This document shows positions 1 to 6,370 of a stretch of 11,476 bases of DNA, piece after piece. Position 1 is the first letter of the stretch; the number at the start of each line of letters is the position of its first letter. Both the position numbers and the translations under genes were made by a program. The notes beneath the pieces were generated by a model that saw only the letters and a list, made by a program, of their open reading frames with translations, was not told the origin of the DNA and did not search any database. The stretch is from positions 1 to 11,476 of the forward strand of contig JAEKMB010000098.1 in assembly GCA_019508105.1 (NCBI GenBank), given 5' to 3'. The DNA is from Alphaproteobacteria bacterium. Lineage in GTDB: Bacteria > Pseudomonadota > Alphaproteobacteria > Micropepsales > Micropepsaceae.

Positions 1-1
1 G

Positions 2-1424
2 CTGGGCCTGGCGGCAGCCACGCGTTTTTATGCCGTGACCTGGCTGGGCGAGCGGGTGGTGGCCGATATCCGCAAAAGCGTGTTCGACAATGTGCTGGGT
101 CTGTCGCCGCAATTTTTCGAAGTCACCCGCACCGGCGAAGTCTTGTCGCGCATGACGGCCGACACCACCCTGATCCAGACAGTGGTGGGCAGTTCCGCCT
201 CCATGGCGCTGCGCAACCTGGTCACTTTGACCGGTGGGCTGGCGCTGATGTTTTTCACCAGCGTCAAGCTGACCTTGCTGGTGGTGGGCGCGGTGGTGGT
301 GGTGATGCTGCCGCTGCTGTTGTTCGGCCGCTGGGTGCGAAAGCTCTCCCGCGCCAGCCAGGATTCCATCGCCGATACCGCCGCGCGCGGCGCCGAGACC
401 TTGAACGCCGTACCGACGGTGCAGGCCTTCACCCAGGAAAATTACGAGCGGCGCGCCTTTGGCGATGCGGTGGAGCGCGCCTTTGTCTTTGCCAAAAGCC
501 GCACCCTGGCGCGCGCCATCCTCACCGCCATCGCCATCTTCACCGCCTTTGCCGGCCTGGCCACGGTGGGACTGATTGGGCTGCATGATTTCATCGGCGG
601 CCACATCTCGGCCGGCCAGCTTGTGGCGTTCATCTTCTACGGCATTCTCACCGGTGGCGGCGTGGGCGCCTTGTCGGAAGTGTGGGGGGATCTGCAGCGT
701 GCCGCCGGCGCCTCCGAGCGGCTGATGGAATTGCTGCATGAAGTGCCGGCGATCCGCCCCCCCGCCCATCCCCTGCAATTGCCGCCCAAGCCCAGCGGGG
801 GGGTGCGCTTCGAGAATATCACTTTCCGCTATCCCACCCGTCCTGATTTCAAGGCGCTGAACGGCTTCTCGCTGGATGTGGCGGGCGGCGAGGCGGTGGC
901 ACTGGTGGGCCCCAGCGGTGCCGGCAAGTCCACCGTGTTCCAGTTGATGCTGCGTTTCTTCGATGCCCAGGCAGGAAGCATCCGCTTTGACGGCGTGGAC
1001 ATCACCCAGCTTGATCCGGTGGCGCTGCGCCAGAAAATCGCGGTGGTATCGCAGGAACCGGTGATCTTTTCCGGCAGCATTGCCGCCAATATCCGCTATG
1101 GCCGCGAACATGCCAGTGACGAGCAGGTGCGCGCCGCCGCTGACGCCGCTGCGGCCTCCGAGTTCATTGAAAAACTGCCTCATGGTTTTGACACATTGGT
1201 GGGCGAGCGCGGCGTGACTTTGTCGGGCCGCGCTGGGCAATCTGATGGTGGGCCGCACCACTTTGGTGATCGCGCACCGTTTCTCCACCATTCAGCGGCT
1301 CAAGCGCATTGTGGTGATGGACGAGGGCAAGGTGGTGGCGCAAGGCAGCCATGCCGAGCTGATGGCCGGAGGCGGGCTTTATGCCCGGCTGGCGTCGCTG
1401 CAATTTGCGGATGCTACGCCATGA
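2..1424 (+). pseudogene. MsbA-like ABC exporter, 5' partial, broken in the ATPase domain
   Basis: This is the 3' part of an ABCB-type half-transporter: a membrane domain fused to an ATPase, which would export a lipid or hydrophobic substrate across the inner membrane. The reading frame is already open at the window edge. Membrane segments lie around nt 200-330 and 510-660. Walker A GPSGAGKST is at nt 908-934 and the Q-loop Gln at 1052-1054. Signature LSG is at 1220-1228, and there the reading stops matching the family. From 1230 the family sequence resumes in a different frame ([11 protein letters not shown], then the H-loop His of VIAHR at 1275-1277) and runs to a TGA at 1422-1424. The second half of LSGGQ, the Q-R-Q region, Walker B and the catalytic Glu are absent, roughly 38 residues by comparison with remembered family members. 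The deletion is not a multiple of three. As written the ATPase cannot work. A real deletion and an assembly error are both possible. The substrate cannot be told. Confidence 0.85.
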
Positions 1425-2515
1425 GGTTGGGACGGCCCCGGCGCATCGGCCGGGCCCTGGCGATGCTGGGAATCGTGGTGCTGGTCAGCGCCACGGCGCG
1501 GGCAGTGTGGTCCAATGGCGTGTTTTCCTCCGTCCCCACGGGGTTTCTGGGAAGCTGCAAAGTTGCGGGCGCGGTGCCTGGGGTGCAGGACATGGAAGCC
1601 GCCAACGGCATGGCGTTTATTTCGGTGGCCAGCGCGCGGGGGCCGTCCGTCGGCGATGGCATCTATGCCATGCCGCTGGCGGGCGGGGCTTTGCGCAAGC
1701 TTGCCGGCGCACCGCGTGATTTTCATCCGCGGGGGATCGGGCTTTATCGCACCCCGGACGGCAAGGGCCTGTTCCTGATGGCAGTGAACCGCCGTTCCGG
1801 CGGAGCGTCGGCGAGAGCCGGAGCGACCAATAATAATGGGCGGTTCAGCATTGACAGTTTTGAAGTGACCGACCCGGCCGGTACGCCGGCGCTGGTGGCG
1901 CAAGGCACTGTGGAAGGCGGCATGCTGATCAATCCCCAGGATGTGGCGGTGGCCAGTCCCGGCAGCTTCTATGTCGCCAACGGCACCGCGGGCAAAAATC
2001 CGCTGCTCCATATCCCCCAGACTTACGGCGTCATCCCTGGCGGCAATGTGCTGTTTTTCAACGGCATGACGTTCAAGGAAGTGGCCGATGGCCTCTACGG
2101 CACCCGCAGCCTGATCCTGACGGGCGGCGGCACTCATCTGGTGGTGGGCGGATTGCTCAGCCGTTCACTGACCAGCTTCTCCAGAGAACCGTTCACCGGC
2201 GCGCTGACCGAAACGGGCACCTTGCTGGTCGGTGCGGGTCCGGAACGGCTCAGCTTGGATGGCCAGGGCCAATTGTGGGTGGGCGGCCATGCCAATCTGA
2301 TGGACTGGCGCGCCTTCAATGCCGATCCCAGCAAGCGCGCGCCGTCCCAGCTATTCCGGGTCAGCCTGGTGAACGGCGTGCCGCAGGAGGCGACCCAGGT
2401 CTATGGCAATGACGGAGGTGAGTTGGCCGGCGCGAGTGTCGGTATCGCTGCGGGCAACCGCCTGCTGATCGGGTCGTCGTTAGACACCAAATTGCTAGAC
2501 TGCCAAATGAACTGA
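1421..2515 (+). CDS. Secreted paraoxonase/arylesterase-family beta-propeller protein
   Basis: The 364-residue protein has an Arg-rich start and a hydrophobic stretch (residues about 11-28, ending near ATARA), so it is exported or anchored at the N terminus. The rest resembles the six-bladed paraoxonase (PON) fold. Matches to human PON1, recalled from memory, include [14 protein letters not shown] (55-68), FHPRGIGLY (101-109), [18 protein letters not shown] (171-188), QLWVGGH (284-290), TQVYGNDG (325-332) and a C-terminal LLIGSS...LLDCQ. The two Cys that form the PON1 disulfide (C42-C353) align with C46 and C361. Structural-calcium Asp residues are kept (D57, D174). The catalytic-calcium ligands and the His dyad are replaced (Q56, Q173, D223, E275, R276; R104, R124), so lactonase activity is doubtful. 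The start is the ATG overlapping the ABC stop as ATGA, which implies translational coupling. It is also in frame with the broken upstream ABC reading frame. Residues about 125-140 form an extra Gly/Ala/Asn-rich loop. A non-enzymatic propeller is the main alternative. Confidence 0.8.
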   Translation: MRLGRPRRIGRALAMLGIVVLVSATARAVWSNGVFSSVPTGFLGSCKVAGAVPGVQDMEAANGMAFISVASARGPSVGDGIYAMPLAGGALRKLAGAPRDFHPRGIGLYRTPDGKGLFLMAVNRRSGGASARAGATNNNGRFSIDSFEVTDPAGTPALVAQGTVEGGMLINPQDVAVASPGSFYVANGTAGKNPLLHIPQTYGVIPGGNVLFFNGMTFKEVADGLYGTRSLILTGGGTHLVVGGLLSRSLTSFSREPFTGALTETGTLLVGAGPERLSLDGQGQLWVGGHANLMDWRAFNADPSKRAPSQLFRVSLVNGVPQEATQVYGNDGGELAGASVGIAAGNRLLIGSSLDTKLLDCQMN

Positions 2516-2525
2516 CAGTCATGGG

Positions 2526-2669
2526 TCACATCGCTACGCAGGGTTTTCCGTCGGGGGTATGGCAGGGGACGACGGCAGGAGAACCGCCTTTCACAAAGAA
2601 CCACCAGAAGGCACCGAGCAACAGAACCACCGCAGCTATCCAAGGCCCAACGTCTTGCCATTCGGCCAC
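2526..2669 (-). CDS. Small single-pass membrane protein (47 aa), unknown function
   Basis: This reading frame starts at GTG (complement of 2667-2669) and ends at TGA (2526-2528). It reads MAEWQDVGPW, then one hydrophobic segment rich in aromatic residues (about residues 11-26, ending WWFF), then VKGG and a short tail with two Cys (C36 and C44) in PCHTPDGKPC. GTG is the only usable start, because an in-frame stop lies 18 nt upstream (2685-2687). An AAGGGG stretch lies upstream of it on the minus strand, further away than is usual. The pattern of charged start, clean membrane helix and Gly/Pro/Cys tail is unlikely in random GC-rich frames, and third positions are moderately GC-rich. It is convergent with the paraoxonase-like gene, 10 bp apart. 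I do not recognise a family. A chance reading frame remains possible. Confidence 0.5.
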   Translation of the reverse strand: MAEWQDVGPWIAAVVLLLGAFWWFFVKGGSPAVVPCHTPDGKPCVAM

Positions 2670-2700
2670 CCTAAGGCCGGCCCCTTAGCCCTTTCAATCC

Positions 2701-2729
2701 CGGCTTTTGGTCAAACTGAACCAATGCCG
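2701..2729. repeat. Imperfect inverted repeat (hairpin)
   Basis: The left arm cggcttttggt (2701-2711) pairs with the right arm accaatgccg (2720-2729) around an 8-nt loop, with small mismatches. It sits just upstream of the 47-residue gene on the minus strand and next to the larger palindromic repeat. It could be a degraded copy of a dispersed element, or an operator or leader hairpin. Nothing in the sequence decides between these. Confidence 0.35.
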
Positions 2730-2736
2730 AGCTGAA

Positions 2737-2867
2737 TGTCATCCCCGGCGAATGCGAGCGGCAGCGAGCATGAGGGAAGGGGATCCAGGTCCTTAAACCG
2801 TGACGGTTTTGGCCACCTGGGTTCCCTTCCCCTCGCGCCGCTTTGCGGCGCTCGGCCGGGAATGACA
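2737..2867. repeat. 131-bp palindromic, REP-like intergenic repeat
   Basis: The ends are inverted copies: tgtcatccccggc (2737-2749) and gccgggaatgaca (2855-2867), one mismatch in 13. Inside, gggaaggggatccagg (2774-2789) pairs with cctgggttcccttccc (2817-2832), and its two mismatches are G-T wobbles in one orientation. The apex carries aaaccgt-g-acggttt (2795-2809), and a side hairpin gcgccgc-ttt-gcggcgc lies at 2835-2851. The whole can fold as a branched, cloverleaf-like structure. Elements that start TGTCAT and contain a GGATCCAGG-like core are common dispersed intergenic palindromes in alphaproteobacterial genomes (from memory). It carries no credible gene and lies downstream of ctrA, beyond its terminator. 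Confidence 0.8.
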
Positions 2868-2878
2868 ACAAGGGAAAT

Positions 2879-2905
2879 AAAAAAGGCGCCCAAGGGCGCC
2901 TTTTT
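2879..2905. terminator. Symmetric rho-independent terminator downstream of ctrA
   Basis: A 7-bp GC stem, ggcgccc (2885-2891) and gggcgcc (2894-2900), is separated by AA and flanked by six A (2879-2884) and five T (2901-2905). Read on the minus strand it follows the ctrA stop by about 20 nt and ends in a T-run, as expected for an intrinsic terminator. The A/T flanks make it work in both orientations in principle, so it could also stop rightward transcription before it runs antisense into ctrA. Confidence 0.85.
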
Positions 2906-2923
2906 CAATTCGGAACAGATCGC

Positions 2924-3625
2924 TCAGGCGACCTGAACAATTTCCTCGCCATTGGGATCGCGCAGCACATAGCCGCGGCCCCAGACGGTTTCGATATAAT
3001 TGGCACCTTCGGTGGCGGCGGCCAGCTTCTTGCGCAGCTTGCAGATGAAGACGTCAATGATCTTCAGCTCCGGCTCGTCCATGCCGCCATACAGATGATT
3101 GAGGAACATTTCCTTGGTCAGGGTGGTGCCCTTGCGGAGCGAGAGCAGCTCGAGCATCTGATATTCCTTGCCCGTCAGGTGGACGCGGGCGCCGTCGACT
3201 TCCACGGTCTTGGCGTCCAGGTTGACGGTGAGCTTGCCGGTGGTGATGACCGACTGGCTATGGCCCTTGGAACGGCGGACCACGGCCTGGATGCGGGCGA
3301 CCAGCTCGTCCTTATGGAAAGGCTTGGTCATGTAATCGTCGGCGCCGAAGCCCAGCGCCTTGACCTTGGCTTCGACAATGGCGTTGCCCGACAGGATCAG
3401 CACCGGCGTCTGCACCTTGGCGACGCGCAGGGCCTTGAGCACCTCAAACCCGCTCATGTCGGGAAGCTGCAGGTCCAGCACGATGATGTCGTAATCATAA
3501 AGCTTGCCCAGATCGATCCCTTCTTCGCCGAGATCGGTGGTGTAGACGTTAAGGCCTTCGCTGCGGAGCATCAGTTCGATGCTGCGCGCCATGGCGCTGT
3601 CGTCTTCGATCAGGAGTACGCGCAT
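2924..3625 (-). CDS. ctrA: CtrA, cell-cycle master response regulator
   Basis: This 233-residue OmpR-type response regulator is the master transcription factor of the alphaproteobacterial cell cycle, controlling flagellar, division and replication genes. The receiver domain (about 1-118) starts [10 protein letters not shown] and has the acidic pocket E8/D9, phosphoacceptor Asp51 in VLDLQLP, S79 in LILSG and K101 in TKPF. The winged-helix domain (about 125-222) contains the recognition helix region [18 protein letters not shown] and ends [11 protein letters not shown]. The C terminus is -QVA, a short hydrophobic end like the ClpXP degradation signal of Caulobacter CtrA. The ATG at 3623-3625 is chosen because it starts the canonical MRVLLIEDD and is preceded by AGAGGGG about 6 nt upstream. 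An upstream in-frame ATG would add 39 residues that do not resemble the family. CtrA acts as a phosphorylated dimer on TTAA-N7-TTAA sites, and such half-sites crowd its own promoter. The gene is divergent from fliI. Confidence 0.97.
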   Translation of the reverse strand: MRVLLIEDDSAMARSIELMLRSEGLNVYTTDLGEEGIDLGKLYDYDIIVLDLQLPDMSGFEVLKALRVAKVQTPVLILSGNAIVEAKVKALGFGADDYMTKPFHKDELVARIQAVVRRSKGHSQSVITTGKLTVNLDAKTVEVDGARVHLTGKEYQMLELLSLRKGTTLTKEMFLNHLYGGMDEPELKIIDVFICKLRKKLAAATEGANYIETVWGRGYVLRDPNGEEIVQVA

Positions 3626-3921
3626 GTCAGGCCCCTCTCTTAACGTTCCTTGCCGCCCACAGGGTGTGGGAACGGTTAACCAGTTTCCGGAAGGTAAGCG
3701 CAAATAGTTAACAGCGCCTTTAACTTCTGTCCCCGGCTTCACCCCTTCCTCATCCCGGATTAAGGGGCGGAAAGGACTTTGGGCAGGCTAAGGCCCTTGA
3801 TTCGCTTTGTTAAGTTTACCGCCGTTTAAATTGTTGGCCGCAAGATGGGCGTGCAGAAGGGCAGAAAGTCCTTCGAAAATACCGGCCCGGGGCTCCAAAA
3901 AGCCCTAAAATACGGACTTTT
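3626..3921. promoter_or_regulatory. Divergent ctrA-fliI regulatory region with clustered TTAA boxes and a GANTC site
   Basis: This 296-bp non-coding stretch separates the divergent ctrA and fliI genes. TTAA occurs at 3640-3643, 3676-3679, 3708-3711, 3720-3723, 3760-3763, 3810-3813 and 3826-3829, far more often than expected in DNA this GC-rich. The pair at 3708/3720 has an 8-nt spacer, one more than the CtrA consensus TTAA-N7-TTAA. On the fliI side, TTTA (3815-3818) plus 7 nt plus TTAA (3826-3829) differs from consensus at one base. GATTC at 3799-3803 matches GANTC, the CcrM methylation site. I infer CtrA autoregulation together with CtrA control of fliIJ. I cannot place transcription starts. 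Confidence 0.7.
3815..3829 (+). promoter_or_regulatory. Putative CtrA box upstream of fliI
   Basis: TTTA-ccgccgt-TTAA matches the CtrA consensus TTAA-N7-TTAA except for one base in the first half-site. It ends about 92 nt before the fliI start codon, a suitable place for an early (class II) flagellar promoter with a leader of about 60 nt. It is a motif match only. Confidence 0.5.
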
Positions 3922-5280
3922 ATGCGCGCTTTGCTCCAGGAAATTGACGCCATTGCCACCCTGACCCGCTTCGGCCGGGTCGCCCGCATCGAGGGGCTGG
4001 CGGTGGAGGTGACCGGAGCGCAGGGCGCGGTCAGTCTGGGTGGCCAGTGCCACATAAGTATCGGAAACGATAGGAAAATTCCATGCGAGGTGGTCGGCTT
4101 TCGCGACGGCCGGGCGCTGGTCATGCCGCTGGGTTCGCTGGACGGGATCACCCTGGGCGCCCGCGCCGACTTCGACGATCGCCCCGCTTCGATTTATCCC
4201 TCCACGGCCTGGCTGGGCCGGGTGCTGGACGGTTTTGGCCAGCCGACGGACGGCAAGGGCCCGCTGCCGCTGGGCATGACGCCCTACGCGCTCAAGGCCG
4301 CGCCGCCGGCTGCCACCCGCCGCGGCCGCATCGGTGAGAAACTGGATCTGGGCATTCGCGCCCTCAATGCCTTCGCCACCTGCTGCGCCGGCCAGCGCAT
4401 GGGTATTTTCTCCGGCTCTGGTGTGGGCAAATCCACGCTTCTGTCCATGCTGGCGCGCAATTCCGATGCCGATGCCATCGTGATCGGATTGATCGGCGAG
4501 CGCGGCCGCGAAGTGAAGGAATTCATCGAGGACGACCTGGGCGAAGAAGGCCTGGCGCGTTCGGTGGTGGTCGCCGCGACGTCGGACGAGGCGCCGCTGG
4601 TGCGCCGCCAGGCCGCCTATGTCGCCATGGCGGTGGCCGAACAGTTGCGCGATTCCGGCCTGAATGTGCTGCTGTTGATGGATTCGGTGACGCGCTTTGC
4701 CATGGCCCAGCGCGAGATCGGCCTGTCGGCGGGCGAACCCCCGGCCTCCAAGGGCTATACCCCCACTGTCTTCGCCGAGTTGCCCAAGCTTTTGGAACGC
4801 GCCGGACCGGGCGTGCCCAGCCCGGACGCTGAAGGCAATGATGCAAAGACCGGTTCCATCACCGGTCTGTTCACTGTCCTGGTGGAAGGCGACGACCATA
4901 ATGAACCGGTGGCGGACGCGGTGCGCGGCATCCTGGACGGCCATATCGTTTTGGAACGTGCCATTGCGGAACGGGGCCGCTTTCCGGCCATCAACATTCT
5001 TAAGAGCGTCAGCCGCGCCATGCCCGGCTGCAACAGCGATGACGAACAAAAGCTGGTTTTGCGGGCCCGCCTGCCGCTGACCATTTACGAAGATATGGGA
5101 GAGCTGATCCGGCTGGGCGCCTACAGGGCTGGCACGAATCCTGAAGTGGACAATGCTGTGAGGCTCTACCCGCAGCTCGAGGCCTTTCTGGCCCAGTCCA
5201 AAACCGAGCGGGCGTCGTTGAGCCAAGGCTATGACGCGCTGTCCGCCATCATGGGCAGCGCAGAAGGAACTGCGCGATGA
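3922..5280 (+). CDS. fliI: FliI, flagellar export ATPase
   Basis: FliI is the F1-beta-like hexameric ATPase at the cytoplasmic base of the flagellar type III export apparatus. It powers substrate unfolding and entry together with FliH and FliJ. At 452 residues it is normal for the family. The N-terminal beta-barrel covers about 1-95. The ATPase core has Walker A GSGVGKST (165-172, Lys170), GERGREV (192-198, Glu193 being the likely catalytic Glu) and Walker B LLLMDSVTR (250-258, Asp254). The family motifs AQREIGLSAGEPPASKGYTP (262-281) and DGHIVLER (339-346) are intact. The C-terminal helical part ends about 445. The ATG at 3922 is the first start codon in frame after the stop at 3811 and has GGA 5 nt upstream. 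It is co-transcribed with fliJ, whose ATG overlaps this stop. Other ATPases of the same fold (T3SS SctN, F1) are less likely given the flagellar neighbours. Confidence 0.96.
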   Translation: MRALLQEIDAIATLTRFGRVARIEGLAVEVTGAQGAVSLGGQCHISIGNDRKIPCEVVGFRDGRALVMPLGSLDGITLGARADFDDRPASIYPSTAWLGRVLDGFGQPTDGKGPLPLGMTPYALKAAPPAATRRGRIGEKLDLGIRALNAFATCCAGQRMGIFSGSGVGKSTLLSMLARNSDADAIVIGLIGERGREVKEFIEDDLGEEGLARSVVVAATSDEAPLVRRQAAYVAMAVAEQLRDSGLNVLLLMDSVTRFAMAQREIGLSAGEPPASKGYTPTVFAELPKLLERAGPGVPSPDAEGNDAKTGSITGLFTVLVEGDDHNEPVADAVRGILDGHIVLERAIAERGRFPAINILKSVSRAMPGCNSDDEQKLVLRARLPLTIYEDMGELIRLGAYRAGTNPEVDNAVRLYPQLEAFLAQSKTERASLSQGYDALSAIMGSAEGTAR

Positions 5281-5702
5281 ACCGGACCGATACGCTGCTG
5301 CGCCTCAAGCGCTTCCATGTCGATGAAATGAAGCGCCGTATTGCCGCGATCGACGCCATGAAGGCCGATCTGGAACGCAAGCTGGCGGACCTGGACGACA
5401 ATGTGGCGCGCGAAAAGCACCGCGCGGGCGATTCCGATATCGGCCGCCTGGCCTTTCCCTCCTTCCTGCGTTCGATCGAGGTCCGCCGCGAGAATCTGCG
5501 CAACACGCTCAAGGAAATCGAGCGCGAATACGCCGCGGCGCAGCTGGATATGGAAAAGGCTTTTGAGGATCTCAAGGCGCTGGAAGTGGCTACCGAACAG
5601 CAGGCCAAGCGCTTGGCGGAAATACAGGCCCGGCGTGAACAGGCCCGTCTGGACGAAATGGCGCTGGTGCGCCATTTGCGCAAGCACGCTCTCAGGGCCT
5701 GA
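5277..5702 (+). CDS. fliJ: FliJ-like flagellar export chaperone/ATPase stalk
   Basis: The 141-residue protein is almost entirely charged alpha-helix with heptad-like spacing. It forms two long coiled-coil stretches (about 5-45 and 62-130) split by GDSDIGRLAFPSFL (about 49-62), as expected for the antiparallel coiled-coil hairpin of FliJ. FliJ inserts into the FliI hexamer much like the gamma subunit of F1 and contacts FlhA to couple ATP hydrolysis to export. The sequence itself is weakly conserved, so the call rests on length, coiled-coil character and position. The ATG at 5277 overlaps the fliI stop as ATGA, indicating translational coupling. The gene ends only 3 bp before the stop of a convergent small gene, leaving no room for a separate terminator. 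Confidence 0.88.
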   Translation: MNRTDTLLRLKRFHVDEMKRRIAAIDAMKADLERKLADLDDNVAREKHRAGDSDIGRLAFPSFLRSIEVRRENLRNTLKEIEREYAAAQLDMEKAFEDLKALEVATEQQAKRLAEIQARREQARLDEMALVRHLRKHALRA

Positions 5703-5705
5703 TCG

Positions 5706-5930
5706 TCAGACCAGGATCGCCAGGAACGCGCCCACGAAGATCGTCACGCCAAGGCCGCGCATGATCAGCGTGGACCAGGGCAGCAGGGGTTCGACCCGGC
5801 CTTCCCATTCCATGTTCCGCAAAGCCAGCGATTGCTGGCGCTCGAAAAACAGCTGTTCATGCCGGACATCGGCATAGGCGGAAATCGCAAATTCCTTGCC
5901 GCGCGGGGCGGACATTCCCATTGCAGACAT
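5706..5930 (-). CDS. Small tail-anchored membrane protein (74 aa), unknown function
   Basis: This 74-residue protein has a soluble, charged N-terminal part (residues 1-50, including VRHEQLFFERQQSLALRNMEWEGR, here given only as the region 22-45) and a single C-terminal hydrophobic segment (about 53-74, LIMRGLGVTIFVGAFLAILV). The topology is that of a tail-anchored inner-membrane protein with its N terminus in the cytoplasm. A longer in-frame reading starts further upstream, but its extra residues look like translated non-coding DNA. The ATG at 5928-5930 is preferred because GAGGG precedes it by 8 nt. It converges on fliJ with 3 bp between the stops. I do not recognise a family. Its place beside the export ATPase genes suggests, but does not show, a link with flagellar assembly. 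Confidence 0.65.
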   Translation of the reverse strand: MSAMGMSAPRGKEFAISAYADVRHEQLFFERQQSLALRNMEWEGRVEPLLPWSTLIMRGLGVTIFVGAFLAILV

Positions 5931-5938
5931 CTTGTTGA

Positions 5939-5943
5939 CCCTC
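5939..5943 (-). promoter_or_regulatory. Ribosome binding site fixing the start of the 74-aa protein
   Basis: On the minus strand GAGGG lies 8 nt before the ATG at 5928-5930. It decides between this start and a longer upstream reading that has no such site and no protein-like sequence. Confidence 0.6.
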
Positions 5944-6195
5944 GAATTCAGGTCCCTCCGGGGCCAATAACGCCGCTGCGCTTTTGGACGTTCCCTGCCC
6001 TGGTGCGGCAGCCTGTCCCCCTGTTGCACAAAAGACGCGAAACCGGCGATTTCCCGCCCAATACCCGGGTTTCGCCATCCGGTTGAACGCCGGGCGGTTG
6101 GCTCATGATTCCCGCAGGTTAGTCGCGCGGCGGCTTTGGGAAGCATCACGAGCATGTCATTTTCAGAAACAATTCTCGCTTTTCTTTGGGGCGCT

Positions 6196-6210
6196 GAACC
6201 ATTTTGGTTC
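6196..6210. repeat. Perfect palindrome GAACCA-ttt-TGGTTC
   Basis: Six-base arms gaacca (6196-6201) and tggttc (6205-6210) flank a TTT centre, in a locally AT-richer part of the non-coding interval. The form suits a dimeric repressor operator or a very small hairpin. No partner regulator is nearby, and one 6-bp palindrome can occur by chance. Confidence 0.35.
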
Positions 6211-6339
6211 TACCTGGCGGCGGCGGCAAGAAGCGCCAGCCAAACTTGTCATGGCCCACCGGGGCCCCATCCCAGTTGGATTCAGCACGCCCTCGAAGGT
6301 TAGAGCGCCGCGAGGATTTCCAGAATTGTATTTGGGTCA

Positions 6340-6370
6340 CCTGGGTGGCCCGCATTTGCGGGCCATGACA
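6340..6370. repeat. Short palindromic REP-like repeat downstream of the FlhF-like gene
   Basis: An 8-bp perfect stem, tggcccgc (6346-6353) and gcgggcca (6358-6365), with loop ATTT is flanked by atgaca on the right and cacctggg on the left. Read on the minus strand it starts tgtcatggcccgc and continues to cacccaggtg. This is the same TGTCAT...CCAGG layout as the larger element at 2737-2867, so I treat it as a related dispersed palindrome. It begins a few bases after the stop of the FlhF-like gene. It lacks a T-run, so it is at most a weak or rho-assisted transcript end. Confidence 0.6.

Noticed and set aside
2737..2867. A tRNA gene, suggested by the cloverleaf folding
   Set aside because: The length, terminal TGTCAT palindrome and absence of conserved T-loop and D-loop sequences do not fit a tRNA; the arms fit a palindromic DNA repeat.
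2843..3643. A 266-codon plus-strand reading frame opposite ctrA
   Set aside because: It runs through the terminator and the ctrA gene in antisense and has no protein-like pattern.
3705..3725. A consensus CtrA box formed by the TTAA pair at 3708 and 3720
   Set aside because: The spacer is 8 nt, not 7, so I count it as clustered half-sites and not a full consensus site.
3700..3742. An earlier in-frame ATG for ctrA, giving 272 residues
   Set aside because: The extra N-terminal residues are translated promoter DNA containing TTAA boxes. The start at 3625 has the ribosome binding site and the canonical receiver N terminus.
3826..5226. A 466-codon minus-strand reading frame opposite fliI
   Set aside because: It is the same effect, a mirror of an intact ATPase gene with no recognisable motif or ribosome binding site.
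6154..6303. A 49-codon plus-strand reading frame starting MSFSETILAFLWG
   Set aside because: The start looks membrane-like, but there is no good ribosome binding site, third-position GC is much lower than in the neighbours and the second half looks like random Pro/His/Gly-rich translation. It is left as part of the non-coding interval.
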